Source of the DNA: Cornus controversa | Lineage: Eukaryota; Streptophyta; Magnoliopsida; Cornales; Cornaceae | NCBI GenBank assembly: GCA_026545225.1 | Contig: CM048845.1 | Location: 55,900,033 to 55,964,032 of the forward strand | DNA length: 64,000 nucleotides | Reading direction: 5' to 3' | Translations under genes and position numbers: made by a program | Part shown: positions 11,174-20,650 of the stretch, piece by piece | Numbering within the stretch: the first letter of the stretch is position 1 | Layout of the letters: each line of letters opens with the position of its first letter | Notes under the pieces: model-generated | Database searches by the model: none | Told to the model about the DNA's origin: nothing | What the model saw: the letters and a program-made list of their open reading frames with translations, nothing else

Positions 11174-12940
11174 ATGGATGGTGTGTGTGGGAATAATGAG
11201 GACAACAATATTGTGCCTAATGCTGTTGTGGAAAAAGCGAGACTTCTCAGAGACTACTATGTCCCAGAGACTTATAACTCACCAACTGATTTTCAATTGC
11301 CTGATGTCACTGCACAGAACTATGAGATCAAGCCCAGTATCATTCATATGTTGCCATCCTATTTTGGGTTGACTCATGAGGATCCGTACAAGCACTTGGA
11401 TGAATTTTTAGAAGTTTGCTCATTAACAAAAATACATAACTTCTCAGAAGATGCTTTTTGGATGCGACTCTTTCCATTCTCTCTAAAAGAAAAGGCCAAG
11501 TATTGGTTTAGATCTCTATCGGCGAGTTCTATCACTACATAGACTCAACTGCAAAATCAGTTTTTGAAGAAATATTTTCCGATAGGGAGGACCAATCAAT
11601 TCAGACGAGCTATCATTGGTTTCTCTCAATTTGAGGGAGAACAATTTTTTGAGGCATAGGAGAGATTCAAGGACCTTCTTAGGAAGTGTCCTCATCGTCA
11701 AGTTCCAAAGTGGCAGTTAGTGCAATGTTTTTATGAGGGACTGACAGAAAGTAACAGATAGATGGTGGATGCATCAAGTGGGGGTACTTTTATGTTAAAA
11801 AGTGAAGATGAAGCATAGACTTTGTTCGAGAATCTCAGTGACAATTCTTTGCAACATGTATCTTCATCTTGTTCGAGCAGACCATTCAATACAAGGAGGA
11901 CAGATGATATTTTTAAGTTTGGTTCTGCAGATGCTATGTCTACCATTGTGGATGCTGTGTCACAGAGAGTGGTGCAACTTATGGCGGTTGGTCCAGTGCC
12001 TAATCCATCTTTATACCCTCCTATTTTTGAGCCATGTGATTTTTTCTCGAGTCCTATGCACCATATGAATAATTGTCCTTCACTTGGGCAATTTTTTTAT
12101 CTTCCACAAGAGCAAGGGGCAGCAATTCAGCCCACTTTTCAACCTCAAAACTATGTGCCTTCACAATCATATCAAGAACAAGTTCCTATGGCACAAAGAA
12201 TTTCTGCTATTGAAGACAAGCTGACACTTACCTTAGCAAAACTTGAGAAGCTTGACTCTATTGTAGAGATAGTGCAAGCTACTGCAGCAACAGTTCAATC
12301 TACAATTCAACTGGTTCACTCTCACTCTCAGTCGATTGCCAAACTGGAATCTCAGTTTGGACAACTTGTTAATACCTTGAGTAGAAGAGAGGAGGGAAAA
12401 CTACCAAGCCAACCAGTTGCTAACCCAGGAGGGGTTCATGTCCTTGACAATATTTCTTCTTCAAGCAACCCACACCATGAACAATTTTAAGCCATCACCA
12501 CTCTTAGAAGTGGAGAAATAAGTGACAACAAGGTGGGGGAGAAGAAGCGTGATGAAGAAGAGGTGACAAAGACTCCTAATTTTGAAATTTCTCATGAGCC
12601 TAAGGTGAACTTGAAAACTTTTAATGTCATTCAACATCCTCTAGATGAGAGTGATTGTTTCTTCATGGATGGCTTTGATGATTATGTTGAAGAAGTTGAT
12701 CTGGTTGCTCTATCACATGATGTTGAGAAGTCCATTGAGGGGGTGAATGATTTACTTGATGTAGTGGCCATGAAAAATACTCCACCTTGGAGGATTCCGA
12801 TTGAGCCATTGCCTATTCTTTCTAGCACTCCTCCGATGCCATCATTGGAGTCGTTCCCAAGGTTTAAATTAAATTCAAGGGAGAGAGATGTGTTTTTCGA
12901 AACCAATGAGACCATTCAAGTTACTTTGAGTTCGATATAA
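11174..12940 (+). pseudogene. Athila-like gag with five in-frame stops
   Basis: One frame runs the whole length. It includes NYEIKPSIIHMLPSYFG, EDPYKHLDEFLEVCS and LFPFSLKEKAKYWFRSL, the retrotransposon gag core, followed by QNQFLKKYFP, FSQFEGEQFFEA and LRKCPHRQVPKWQLVQ. A coiled-coil-like stretch with repeated AAT, IVE and LAKLE residues lies at about 12200-12380. Gag would form the particle that packages element RNA. Stops fall at 11540, 11657, 11759, 11816 and 12488. Three replace a conserved Trp and two a Gln, each by one transition. No zinc knuckle is visible, and the frame ends at 12940 without entering pol. The first ATG at 11174 is my choice; the open frame extends upstream. Confidence 0.88.
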
Positions 12941-13264
12941 GGAAGTGAGGATCATATAGGAGGGACAAAATTAAATCTCCTCAAGAGATGTGGCATTGGG
13001 TGAACTTTCAATTGAAGTCGATGACCGTCACCTACGGACGTTAAATTGTAGGATTTGTATGTATTTCTATCCTTTAATTTCTTTAGTTTTCTTTTATTTT
13101 TATTTTTATTTTATTTTATTATTTTTTGTTTATGTTTTTCTTTATTTTTCTTCCATTATTAGGTGTGTTTTAATGTATTTTCTTTGAGTTTTTGATGTAT
13201 AAGTTACTTCTGGGAGATATCAAGAGGTGTACCAAGGTATTTGGACTCAAGATGGGTGAAAAAA
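12941..13264 (+). other. TR-GAG interior just after gag, T-rich
   Basis: Noncoding. A T-rich tract at about 13070-13160 follows the gag stop. Nothing else is recognised. Confidence 0.4.
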
Positions 13265-13470
13265 CGTGCTCTCGGTCGACCTTGGGTGATAGAGACTCCA
13301 AAAATTGCATTCCCGGTCGACCTTGGGCGATAGAGGCCCGAAGAGCACCCAGCAGGGGGATCAATCGCCCCTTTGATGGGGGATCGATCGCCCCCAATTT
13401 TTCTCAGCTTGGGAGGACAACCAGCTGGGCGATCGATAGCCCAGCCCTAGGGGGGATCGATCGCCCCAGC
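13265..13470 (+). repeat. GC-rich array of near-palindromes in the TR-GAG interior
   Basis: Six related units stand out against the AT-rich surroundings. Two diverged units contain GGTCGACCTTGGG and GATAGAG (about 13275 and 13316). Four more are built on GGGGATCRATCGCCCC: near 13356-13372, 13378-13395, 13424-13445 and 13451-13468. Each can fold on itself, and adjacent units can pair with each other. No coding role is apparent. Confidence 0.85.
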
Positions 13471-15463
13471 CCCCACATGCCCAACTGATGCAATTTTGCA
13501 TCTTTAAAGGCCCATTTCATGCCTACTTGCTCCCACTTGGAGAATTTAAGCCTTGGTGCCTCTCTTACATCAATATACACTCTAAAATCTTTCATTTTTA
13601 TTGTCAAACACCTACTTGATCATCATTCATCACCATCAAGATCATCAATTCCAACTTTTTATTCTCCTTCATCATTAAAAGTTTGACTTTTTCATATTTC
13701 CTTCTTCACAAGAGGTGTGAATTAATTGTGGATGTGGGGTGATTTATTTGAGGGGTTTTGTACTCCAAGTTTGGGGGAGGACATTGCACATTGATTGTGG
13801 GCTAGTTGGTTGATTTTGATGCTCCATTCCGGCCATGACTTAGATGCTTCGGCACCACCTTCTCCTTGATTTTTTCAGAGGTAACTATCTTTTGTATTTT
13901 TAGTTTTATTTTTATTTTTCTTTTCTTTATTTTATTTTTTTTCATATTGTTTTTTTTTCTTCAGTTAAAAAAAAAAAAAATTCATATTTATTTTCCCCAT
14001 ATTATTTTACTTGGTCTTTGGGGTATAGTGTTTTGTTTTGACAGGTTGTAACATCCAAGTTTGGGGGTGTGCTTGCATTGCCTTCATACAACTTGGTGTG
14101 CTCTATTTTCTTGCCACTACTCCTCCAGATTCCTGGTAATATCGTCCTTACTCTTCTCTATGCTTCGATTGGTAGTACATTGAGGACAATGTACAATTTA
14201 AGTTTGGGGGTGAGGCGATGCCTTATTTATGTGCTTTATTGCATATGGGGGAAATTTATATGAAATTCTTCTTGTTTTAGGATTTTTATTTTATTTTATT
14301 TTCTTAGTTTATTTTTTATTTTATTTTGTTTTGTTTTTAGATAGAATGTTTTGACATTATTTAAGGGATTAATACCTTATGTAGGTGCTTAACTTGCAAT
14401 TTTTGAGTATGTTTTAAATTTTTGAAAACTATGGTTTAAATTAGGTGGTTTTAATCATGGTTTGCAATAACATGTTTTGGAGTGATTGATTTTAGTTTCT
14501 TTACATGCACAGACACACTAGCATAGTCTTATGGGGTATAAGCTTTGGTTTTGAGTTATTAAGTTACATATGCTTAATATTAATTAGTATCTCTTGAGAA
14601 TGAGTACTGATGATGTGTTTTACTTGACTTCAATGAAAAAGAAAAGAAAGAAAAAAAAAAGTGATGAATAAACAAATTAATTTGATCCTTTTCATGAGTA
14701 ACCGGGCCTATATGCCTCAGGAAGCACGGAGTGTTCGCGTCAAAAGTGAAAGGGTGAGAAAAGATGAGCATTCGTTGTCTTGATTTGTAGCCTGATTGAT
14801 TCGAGTAATTAGGTTCTTCGGGGTATCTTAAAGCCTAGTGCCCTAAAGCCATCTGGTTTGGGAGTCACTGACTGAAAGCTTGCTACATGGATCTTTCAGA
14901 AAGCTTAATAGATCAAGACATTGCACAACCAATAAAGCAATGAAAAAAACAAAGAATTGAAAAAAAAATGAAAAGTCATGTATGCATGTTTGGAAGTATG
15001 ATTTCAATAAGGAGAGCTAGTGAGTTGAAGGGGTATGTTCCTTAATATATTCAGAGCTGGGTTATGCTACATGAGATGACTGCTAGTTCACTTTACACGA
15101 GGAGACTAGAGTTGATTATTTTGAGATATGTTGATGTGAATTATGCATGGGGACCATTGATTTGAATTATGGAATTTGAAAATTTAAAATTATTCTTGAA
15201 TGCAAGTTTGTAACTATATATTGTAATCTTCTTCTTGAATTAATGTTGAAACAGAATTTTGAATGTTTGTGGATAACATTTCTGGAAACCCTCACGAGAC
15301 TATACTCGTCCACTAGGGGGAACCTAGGGGTTTAAAGGCTTGTTGCATATGCTAAATGCAATCGTTTCTCACACGAAAGTGGAGTTAGGTAGTTTAGTTA
15401 GTATTTGTTAGTTTCTTTTGTTTTAGTTTTATTTTATTCTATTGCTAAGGGACTAGCAATATG
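13471..15463 (+). other. Noncoding 3' interior of the TR-GAG element
   Basis: About 2 kb without a credible gene. It contains three polypurine-tract-like motifs AAGTTTGGGGG (13767, 14057 and 14200), T-rich runs and an A-rich GAAAAAGAAAAG tract near 14630-14660. Such long noncoding 3' regions are usual in gag-only plant elements. Confidence 0.7.
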
Positions 15464-15464
15464 T

Positions 15465-15477
15465 AAGTTTGGGGGTG
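15465..15477 (+). promoter_or_regulatory. Polypurine tract of the TR-GAG element
   Basis: AAGTTTGGGGGTG abuts the right LTR start TGATAGG. Plus-strand DNA synthesis would prime here. Confidence 0.85.
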
Positions 15478-16896
15478 TGATAGGCGTTGAATGTTACGCA
15501 TTCTAGCCTCTTAACTTATGTATTTTATTCTCTTAGTGATAGATTATTTTGTTATTTTACTTTGTTTTAGTGTTTTCTGTATTTTCAGGGCCTTAATGAT
15601 TATTTCAGTTAAAACTGTGATTTTGGGCTTTTAAAGATGACATGCAAGATGGTTAGATAAAGTCTACATCAAAGGGATCCATTGAACTCCATATTTTAAC
15701 TCAAATCAGCCCAAGGAAGAGGTCCAAGAGAATTACAGCTGCTTAAGAAGGTTTCGGGCCTGAAGCCCAAATCTGCGCATAATACAATCTTAATCCCGTT
15801 TTGGAAAACGGACCAGAAGTGTTATTTTCGAGCCTCAAATTGACATAATTCTCTAAAAAAGTTGAACGAAATTTGATTCTGCACACTTTTGTATTTCACG
15901 AAAATTCCGTAAATCGGATTTCTAGTGGGTCAAAAGTTGGGCCGAAGTCAGCAGGAAAAATCCACCTGAGTAGTGCTGTGGGAAAACCTAATTAATTCCT
16001 AATTGGATTAGGACTTTGATGTATTCTCTTGGCTATTTAAAGTGACAAATTAGGGCTGCATTGGGGAGGCTTGGCAGCAGCTTTGAAGAGCTTTTGGAGT
16101 GGAGAATCATTGGAGAACAAGGCGTATCATGAGCGGCTAGTTCAGCCACCAGGGTTTTGATGGAACCCTAACTAAACATCACTGGTTTGATTGTTCTAAT
16201 TATTGGGGATTTTTGTATTCATTCATATATTGTGTAATTTAGAGGATTCTTCTTATAGAATTGAGCAATAAAAGTCTTACAAATTCAGTTTCAATGATTT
16301 CTTATCTTGTCTTAGATACTTGATTATTGTTATTGAACTCATCCCTCTTGTTTTCTGTGATTATTACACAATGGTTTTCATTGAATATATCATTAAAAGC
16401 TTTGATGGATTATGCCTAGAGAAGATGAACCATACTGCACCTTAGATTAGAGTAGTTAGGCAGATGGCCCATGCCAATCGAAGATAGTCCTTGACTTAGC
16501 CTTAATTATATGTTATCCTCTTGACGGATGAAGGTGAGCTTGTAGCCACCGACACCACTTATGCATGATATGATGCCCCATAGTTAGTCCAATTGACCAT
16601 TGATTGTGAAGTTAGTGGTGAAATCAATTACCCTAGACTTATCTTATATTCTCTACACTCCTTAGTTTCTCTTGCTTTTGTTCAATTGCTTCATTAGTTA
16701 ATTTAGAATTAAAAATCAGAATTTATTTCTTTTAAATTTAATTAGAATTAGTCCTAACAATTCAACTCAGTCAGATCATAGTCCTTGAGGTTTGACACCC
16801 CTTTCGATAGCCCTATTCTGCAAGGAATTCGCTCTATTGCGAAGTGTGGTAATTTTTAATTGATATACTTTTTGAGTCACACTCACAAACGAATCA
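15478..16896 (+). repeat. LTR family A, 3' LTR
   Basis: Nearly the same length and sequence as 9470-10886, with about 2 percent differences by eye. It is followed directly by the second ATTAA. Confidence 0.93.
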
Positions 16897-16901
16897 ATTA
16901 A

Positions 16902-17465
16902 GAATAATGAATTTTCTAAAATGGAAGTGAAAAAAGTAGTAAGCAATTAAAATGGTACACTGGAGTTGACATTTATTGATTAAGTCTTCATTCTCTAATT
17001 GGGTTGAGATAAAACTTAATCTATATTCATTCCTTGAATTAATTCTTCTCTAGAATAATTTATAATGAATTTCTCTTGAATTACATTGTAAAACTACAAC
17101 ATATTAGTGGAGTGCTTGGGAGTTTGAAGATTTTGTGGCTGTGATGTTTGAGTTCTATAATGCATAATAGTTTGGTTCTAAATAGAAGATAGCACAATGA
17201 TTTTGTAAACTTTTTACTTATTAGCTTGTTAAGTAAAGTCTATAGAATCTAATATAAGGTGTTTGCTAATGCATTGAGATTGATATTGTTTGTGTATCTC
17301 CATTATAAATGCATTCCATTTTGAACTTTGACATTTTAAATTGACTCTACATTTCTTATGAATCAATTGAGAACAATAAAAATATCAAACTCTTGATTTA
17401 CTAAAGTGATTTTGAATCTTATAGTTTGCTTATTTGCTTTCATGATTCATAATATGGTAATGCAA
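16902..17465. other. CACTA interior resuming after the TR-GAG element
   Basis: AT-rich, no gene. It continues the sequence cut at 9469 and probably contains the intron before the Tnp1-like exon. Confidence 0.45.
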
Positions 17466-17980
17466 GGGCTTCGACTCAAGTCACTACTACTACTGAGCTT
17501 ACTGAAAATTTAGAAGGATTAGATTGTAAATTGTTACATTGGAGTGAGCCAAATTTAGTTGTTGTTATTGGGAAAATTGATTCAAGGGACCCAACTGCAT
17601 TTGTTGATGGTATTCCTATTAGAACTGAATGTTAGAAAATCTGGGTCAAGGATGTATATGAAACTGATATGACCTTGTATAGGGCAAGCAAAAATTACTT
17701 TTACCTTCATGGAGCTAAGGGATGATTAGTTGCATGGCCTGCCAAGTTTGTTAGAAGAACTTACACTCAAAGGTAATTTTTTAAATATTATATATGTGAA
17801 TTTATACATTTATAAATTAATATAAATATATTTTTATGTGCAAGAGTTTGAACTTTACACCTTCCTCTCTTTTGCCTTTTTCTTTCCCATACTTCTTTAA
17901 GGCTGGTTAATTTTTTCGCTAATGTGATACAATTAAATGTAGTAACTTGTTTTATTTTCTTTTTTTTTAGCAGAATGTGA
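17466..17980 (+). pseudogene. Tnp1/En/Spm-like domain remnant of the CACTA element
   Basis: An exon-like frame at 17466-17772 encodes LVVVIGKIDSRDPTAFVDGI, PIRTEC, KIWVKDVYETDM, LYRASKN and LVAWPAKFV. The order (short beta-rich block, xGxPI..C.K..V, LYRA, then AWPxxxV) fits the plant Tnp1/En/Spm-like (transposase_23) C-terminal domain. It ends at AG|GTAATT, a good donor, and TTTTTTTTAG at 17961-17970 is a good acceptor. Two in-frame stops (after PIRTEC and after HGAKG) disable it. In En/Spm elements the TnpA-type protein binds subterminal repeats. This is the only transposition gene I can find in the element. Confidence 0.75.
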
Positions 17981-18439
17981 TTGAGGAACCAATTTTTGCC
18001 ATCAAGACTTTGTATGGATGAGTGGTTACTAATATATGTTCAAAATTGATGGTTATGCTATTACTTTGCAAGAGATGATTGTTTTTTATTATTATTTTTA
18101 TTTTATGGTTTGGTTTTTATTTCTTGTTAACTTTTTATATCGGATGGATGAGAATTTTTTTGGCATTCATTGTGACTTTAAATATTTTGAAATAGATGTG
18201 GTTCTAGACTTAATGTTTTTGTTTTAAGGAAAAGTAATAAACTTTGTTATTCTCTTTGACATATAAGCCTACATGTGATGCTTATGTGATATAGTTGATG
18301 GGGTTTATTTTTTCACATTGAAGAGAGCCATAATTTGTGATATGACAGGTGCAAGACAAATATTGTTGTTTCCATTAGAAAGAGAAGGAATTATATTTTT
18401 TTTAAAACAAAAAAAACTTTTGACAAGTTGCAAAACATT
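17981..18439 (+). other. CACTA sequence after the Tnp1-like remnant
   Basis: T-rich, with a 63-codon open frame (18036-18227) rich in Phe and Tyr that I take as chance. It probably includes the 3' UTR of the Tnp1-like gene. Confidence 0.4.
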
Positions 18440-18894
18440 TTGTTAAAAATAAGAATATCACAACTTGCTTTGCATGTTGTTAATATGTGATATTAACGAC
18501 GTACGAAGCATATTGTTACAAGTAGTCCAAGTATTCACGATTTGCAAAGCACGCCGTAAATAAAATCTAATAACGACATGCTGATTGAGTCGTTAAAATG
18601 GTCAAGATAAGCACAACATACTTTACATGTTGTCAAAATAATGTATTGACGATGTGGAAAGCATGTTGTTAAAACTATGACATATTGACGACTCATAGAA
18701 TTTGTCGTAAATGTTTAAAAGCAGCCACCATTTGTTTGGCCCACAACGTCACATTTTAACATTAACGACTCACGCTTCACGTTGTTAATAAAAGACTTTT
18801 CACCGCATGGCCAGTAACGACATACGCGTGTAAGTCTTTAAACCCTTTTAACGACATGCATTGCACTTCGTTAAAACACTTTTTTCTTGTAGTG
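18440..18894 (+). promoter_or_regulatory. CACTA 3' subterminal repeat region and terminal repeat
   Basis: A dense run of inverted and direct ACGAC / CGTCGT-like motifs, often joined to GCATGTTGTTAA-like sequence, spans about 18470-18870 and ends in the terminal repeat. It matches the motif type of the 5' end and supports the reading of both ends as one element. Confidence 0.8.
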
Positions 18895-18897
18895 ACC
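18895..18897. other. CACTA target-site duplication, right copy (ACC)
   Basis: Matches the ACC at 2000-2002. Copia gag coding resumes right after it on the minus strand. Confidence 0.9.
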
Positions 18898-19210
18898 GGT
18901 ACGAGTTTCAGTAGTAGAACCACCGGTATAAGTTTGAGTAGAAGAACCTCCATTTCTCCCTCTAAAATTTGTGTAAAATGCAGTAGCTGTTTGCTCAGTA
19001 GGGAGAACATTTTCTTCATCAAGTTGCATTTCTACACTCGAAAGAAGGTCGACAAGATCATCTAAGGAAATGGGTGTGTCTCTCGCTTGAGTAGAGTTAA
19101 TTGTGACTTCACAAGTATGTCCAACTCCATTCATAATGCGAGTAAGAAAATCATCCTCATCAACTGGTTTCCGGTGAGTGCAAGATTATCAGCTACACTG
19201 GTCATCTTAT
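18898..19210 (-). pseudogene. Copia gag, C-terminal part
   Basis: The minus strand reads FDKMTSVADNLALTG, then MNGVGHTCEVTINSTQAR, ISLDDLVDLLSSVEMQLDEE and TAFYTNFRGRNGG. This is the C-terminal half of the UBN2-type copia gag and the start of its Gly/Arg-rich tail. One frameshift is present near 19134-19190. The gag N-terminal part follows at 19930-20300, beyond a LINE insertion, and the tail is cut by the CACTA element at 18895. Confidence 0.85.
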
Positions 19211-19929
19211 CAAATCTTCTATGGGTCTCCACCCTTGACAAATCCTCTATGGCTTACAAACATTTTCCAAATTGTTGGTCACTTTGTTTAGCGGCCAAGG
19301 AAGATCACAACATCTCCTCTACCATTTGGAACCACTTCCAAAACCTATGCAACTTCCATACTAACCTTAATTCTTGGCAGTCCTTCCTTACTTGGGCCTC
19401 AAATGAATGGACACATCCCACTATACATCTTTCACACAAACTAGTTCTCGCAGCTTGCATTTATGCAATTTGGACTGAGAGGAACAACAGAGTCATCAAG
19501 AACAAGTCCTCATCCATGTAGAGCATTATCAAATCCATAACAGAAATTATCACATTGAGACTTCATTCTTGCTCCCTCAAGGATTGTATTGCAGCAAGAA
19601 ACTTGCAACATGGTGGCATCTTCCAAGCTCCACGATTAGACCTTGAAGAAAACCACCTGACCCCACTCTTCTCAGGAACTGAGCATCATGGTAACATCTG
19701 TTATGAAGGCCACTTATAGCTCCCTGATGACAACTTGCTACTTGTTGATTTGCTGCCTTTCACATCCTCTTTGCTACTTTCCACAGTGAATCCTCATGCC
19801 TAGTAGCTTAATTCCTTTGTTTGAGATTATTGCCTTTAGTTTTCATTGTATCTGTTTGTTTGTTGACACTCTCTTGTACAATTATTCATATATCTATAAT
19901 ACAGACTTTTACCTTGCCGGAAAAAAAAG
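19211..19929 (+). mobile_element. 5'-truncated L1-type LINE fragment
   Basis: On the plus strand, the frame to 19521 ends with KLVLAACIYAIWTERNNRVI, typical of the end of ORF2 (the RT zinc-binding tail, WxxRNxR). A ~400-bp 3' UTR follows, ending in GCCGG plus A8 at about 19920-19928. The poly-A end and missing 5' part are what target-primed reverse transcription gives. I see no clear target duplication. About a dozen gag codons of the copia target appear lost at the junction. The left edge is approximate. Confidence 0.75.
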
Positions 19930-20300
19930 TTGATATTTCAATTGTATGATTCGCATCTTTGATTGCGAAGCATATCGCTTTTCAAGCGATTCCATACATC
20001 TTTGGAGGTACCAAACCTTGCCACAGTAGAAAGAATCGCAGGTGTCAAGGTGGCATTGATCTAACTAAGAATCAGTTGGTCTTGTTGCTCTCACAGAGTG
20101 TATTTAGGATTGAGAGTTTCAGTCCCACTTGCATCAACAAGAAACTTTTCTGGACAAGGCTCTGTTCCATCAACATAGCCAAGTAAATTGTGACTTCGAA
20201 GTACTGGTAAGAATTGAGCCAACCATAAAATATAATTGGCTCTATCTAGCTTTATGGAAACTAGATTAGAGATATTAGAGATTGATAACGTAGAAGCCAT
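19930..20300 (-). pseudogene. Copia gag, N-terminal part
   Basis: Starting at the ATG complementary to 20298-20300, the frame reads MASTLSISNISNLVSIKLDR, NYILWLAQFLPVLRSHNLLG, YVDGTEPCPEKF and, after two stops, VARFGTSKDVWN and IIQLKYQL-like residues. This is the N-terminal gag of a Retrofit/Ale-type copia: substrate NYxxW, LLGYVDGT and the SxxxW block. It is cut by the LINE poly-A at 19929. Gag would form the particle. Confidence 0.87.
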
Positions 20301-20343
20301 AAAAAAATAAAAATAAAAAAGATCCCCAAAGTCAGTGGACGTT

Positions 20344-20357
20344 GGGCTTTGATACTA
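20344..20357 (-). promoter_or_regulatory. PBS of the nest-1 copia element
   Basis: The minus strand reads TAGTATCAAAGCCC, a slightly changed copy of the initiator-tRNA-Met site TGGTATCAGAGC, placed directly beside the LTR. Confidence 0.75.
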
Positions 20358-20650
20358 TGAAAGATTTTGATGTATTTGCCACCATTTCTATTGATATGCT
20401 ATAAACATTATGGATACACAAGGAAACCCTCAATCTAATGAGCTGCTACAAAGAATCAAAATTCAAAAAGAAATCAATTACAAAACTCAATCAAGGAGAG
20501 CTATTATCATGGCTTCAATGATGAGTCAGTTACACAATTAATGAGAACTACTGTCGTGGCTACTGTTATGGCTTGAATGATGGACAGTTATACAATTATG
20601 TTTATCCTTGTATTGTTGCTCAACATAATCTTTGTTAACAATTTCTCACA
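20358..20650 (-). repeat. 5' LTR of the nest-1 copia element
   Basis: On the minus strand it starts TGTGAGAAATTG and ends CTTTCA, 293 bp. No partner LTR is in the window, because the 3' half of the element is missing. Confidence 0.75.

Larger units (their letters stand above)
9470..16896 (+). mobile_element. Gag-only LTR retrotransposon, gypsy/Athila-like (TR-GAG type)
   Basis: Two ~1.42-kb LTRs (9470-10886 and 15478-16896) start TGATAGGCG and end CGAATCA. They are flanked by a perfect 5-bp duplication ATTAA (9465-9469 and 16897-16901). A PBS starts at 10892 and a polypurine tract precedes the right LTR. The 4.6-kb interior encodes only gag (about 11174-12940). No protease, RT, RNase H or integrase is visible, which matches the described TR-GAG class of non-autonomous elements. 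The LTRs differ at roughly two to three dozen positions, so the insertion is fairly recent. It lies inside the CACTA transposon. Confidence 0.93.
2003..18894 (+). mobile_element. CACTA (En/Spm-type) DNA transposon
   Basis: The left end reads CACTACAAGAAAAATGAG and the right end TTTTTTCTTGTAGTG, the classic plant CACTA terminal inverted repeat. The 3-bp target duplication ACC flanks it exactly (2000-2002 and 18895-18897). Both ends carry subterminal ACGAC-type repeats. A Tnp1-like C-terminal domain lies near the right end, on the plus strand. No Tnp2 transposase is visible, so this is probably a non-autonomous derivative. The span is 16,892 bp, of which 7,427 bp plus one TSD copy is a later gypsy insertion. 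It lies inside the gag-protease region of a copia element. Confidence 0.95.
958..20650 (-). mobile_element. Degenerate Ty1/copia element, host of nest 1
   Basis: Read on the minus strand, the order is LTR (20358-20650), PBS (20344-20357), gag (about 20300-19930 and 19210-18895), protease (about 1760-1500), GAG-pre-integrase (about 1480-1190) and the first part of integrase, ending near 958. It is interrupted by a CACTA transposon at 2003-18894 and by a LINE fragment at about 19211-19929. Reverse transcriptase, RNase H and the second LTR are missing, so the left end is a truncation. Several stops and frameshifts make it non-functional. Confidence 0.85.

Noticed and set aside
18036..18227. Phe/Tyr-rich 63-residue frame after the Tnp1-like remnant
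   Set aside because: T-rich low-complexity sequence, probably 3' UTR.
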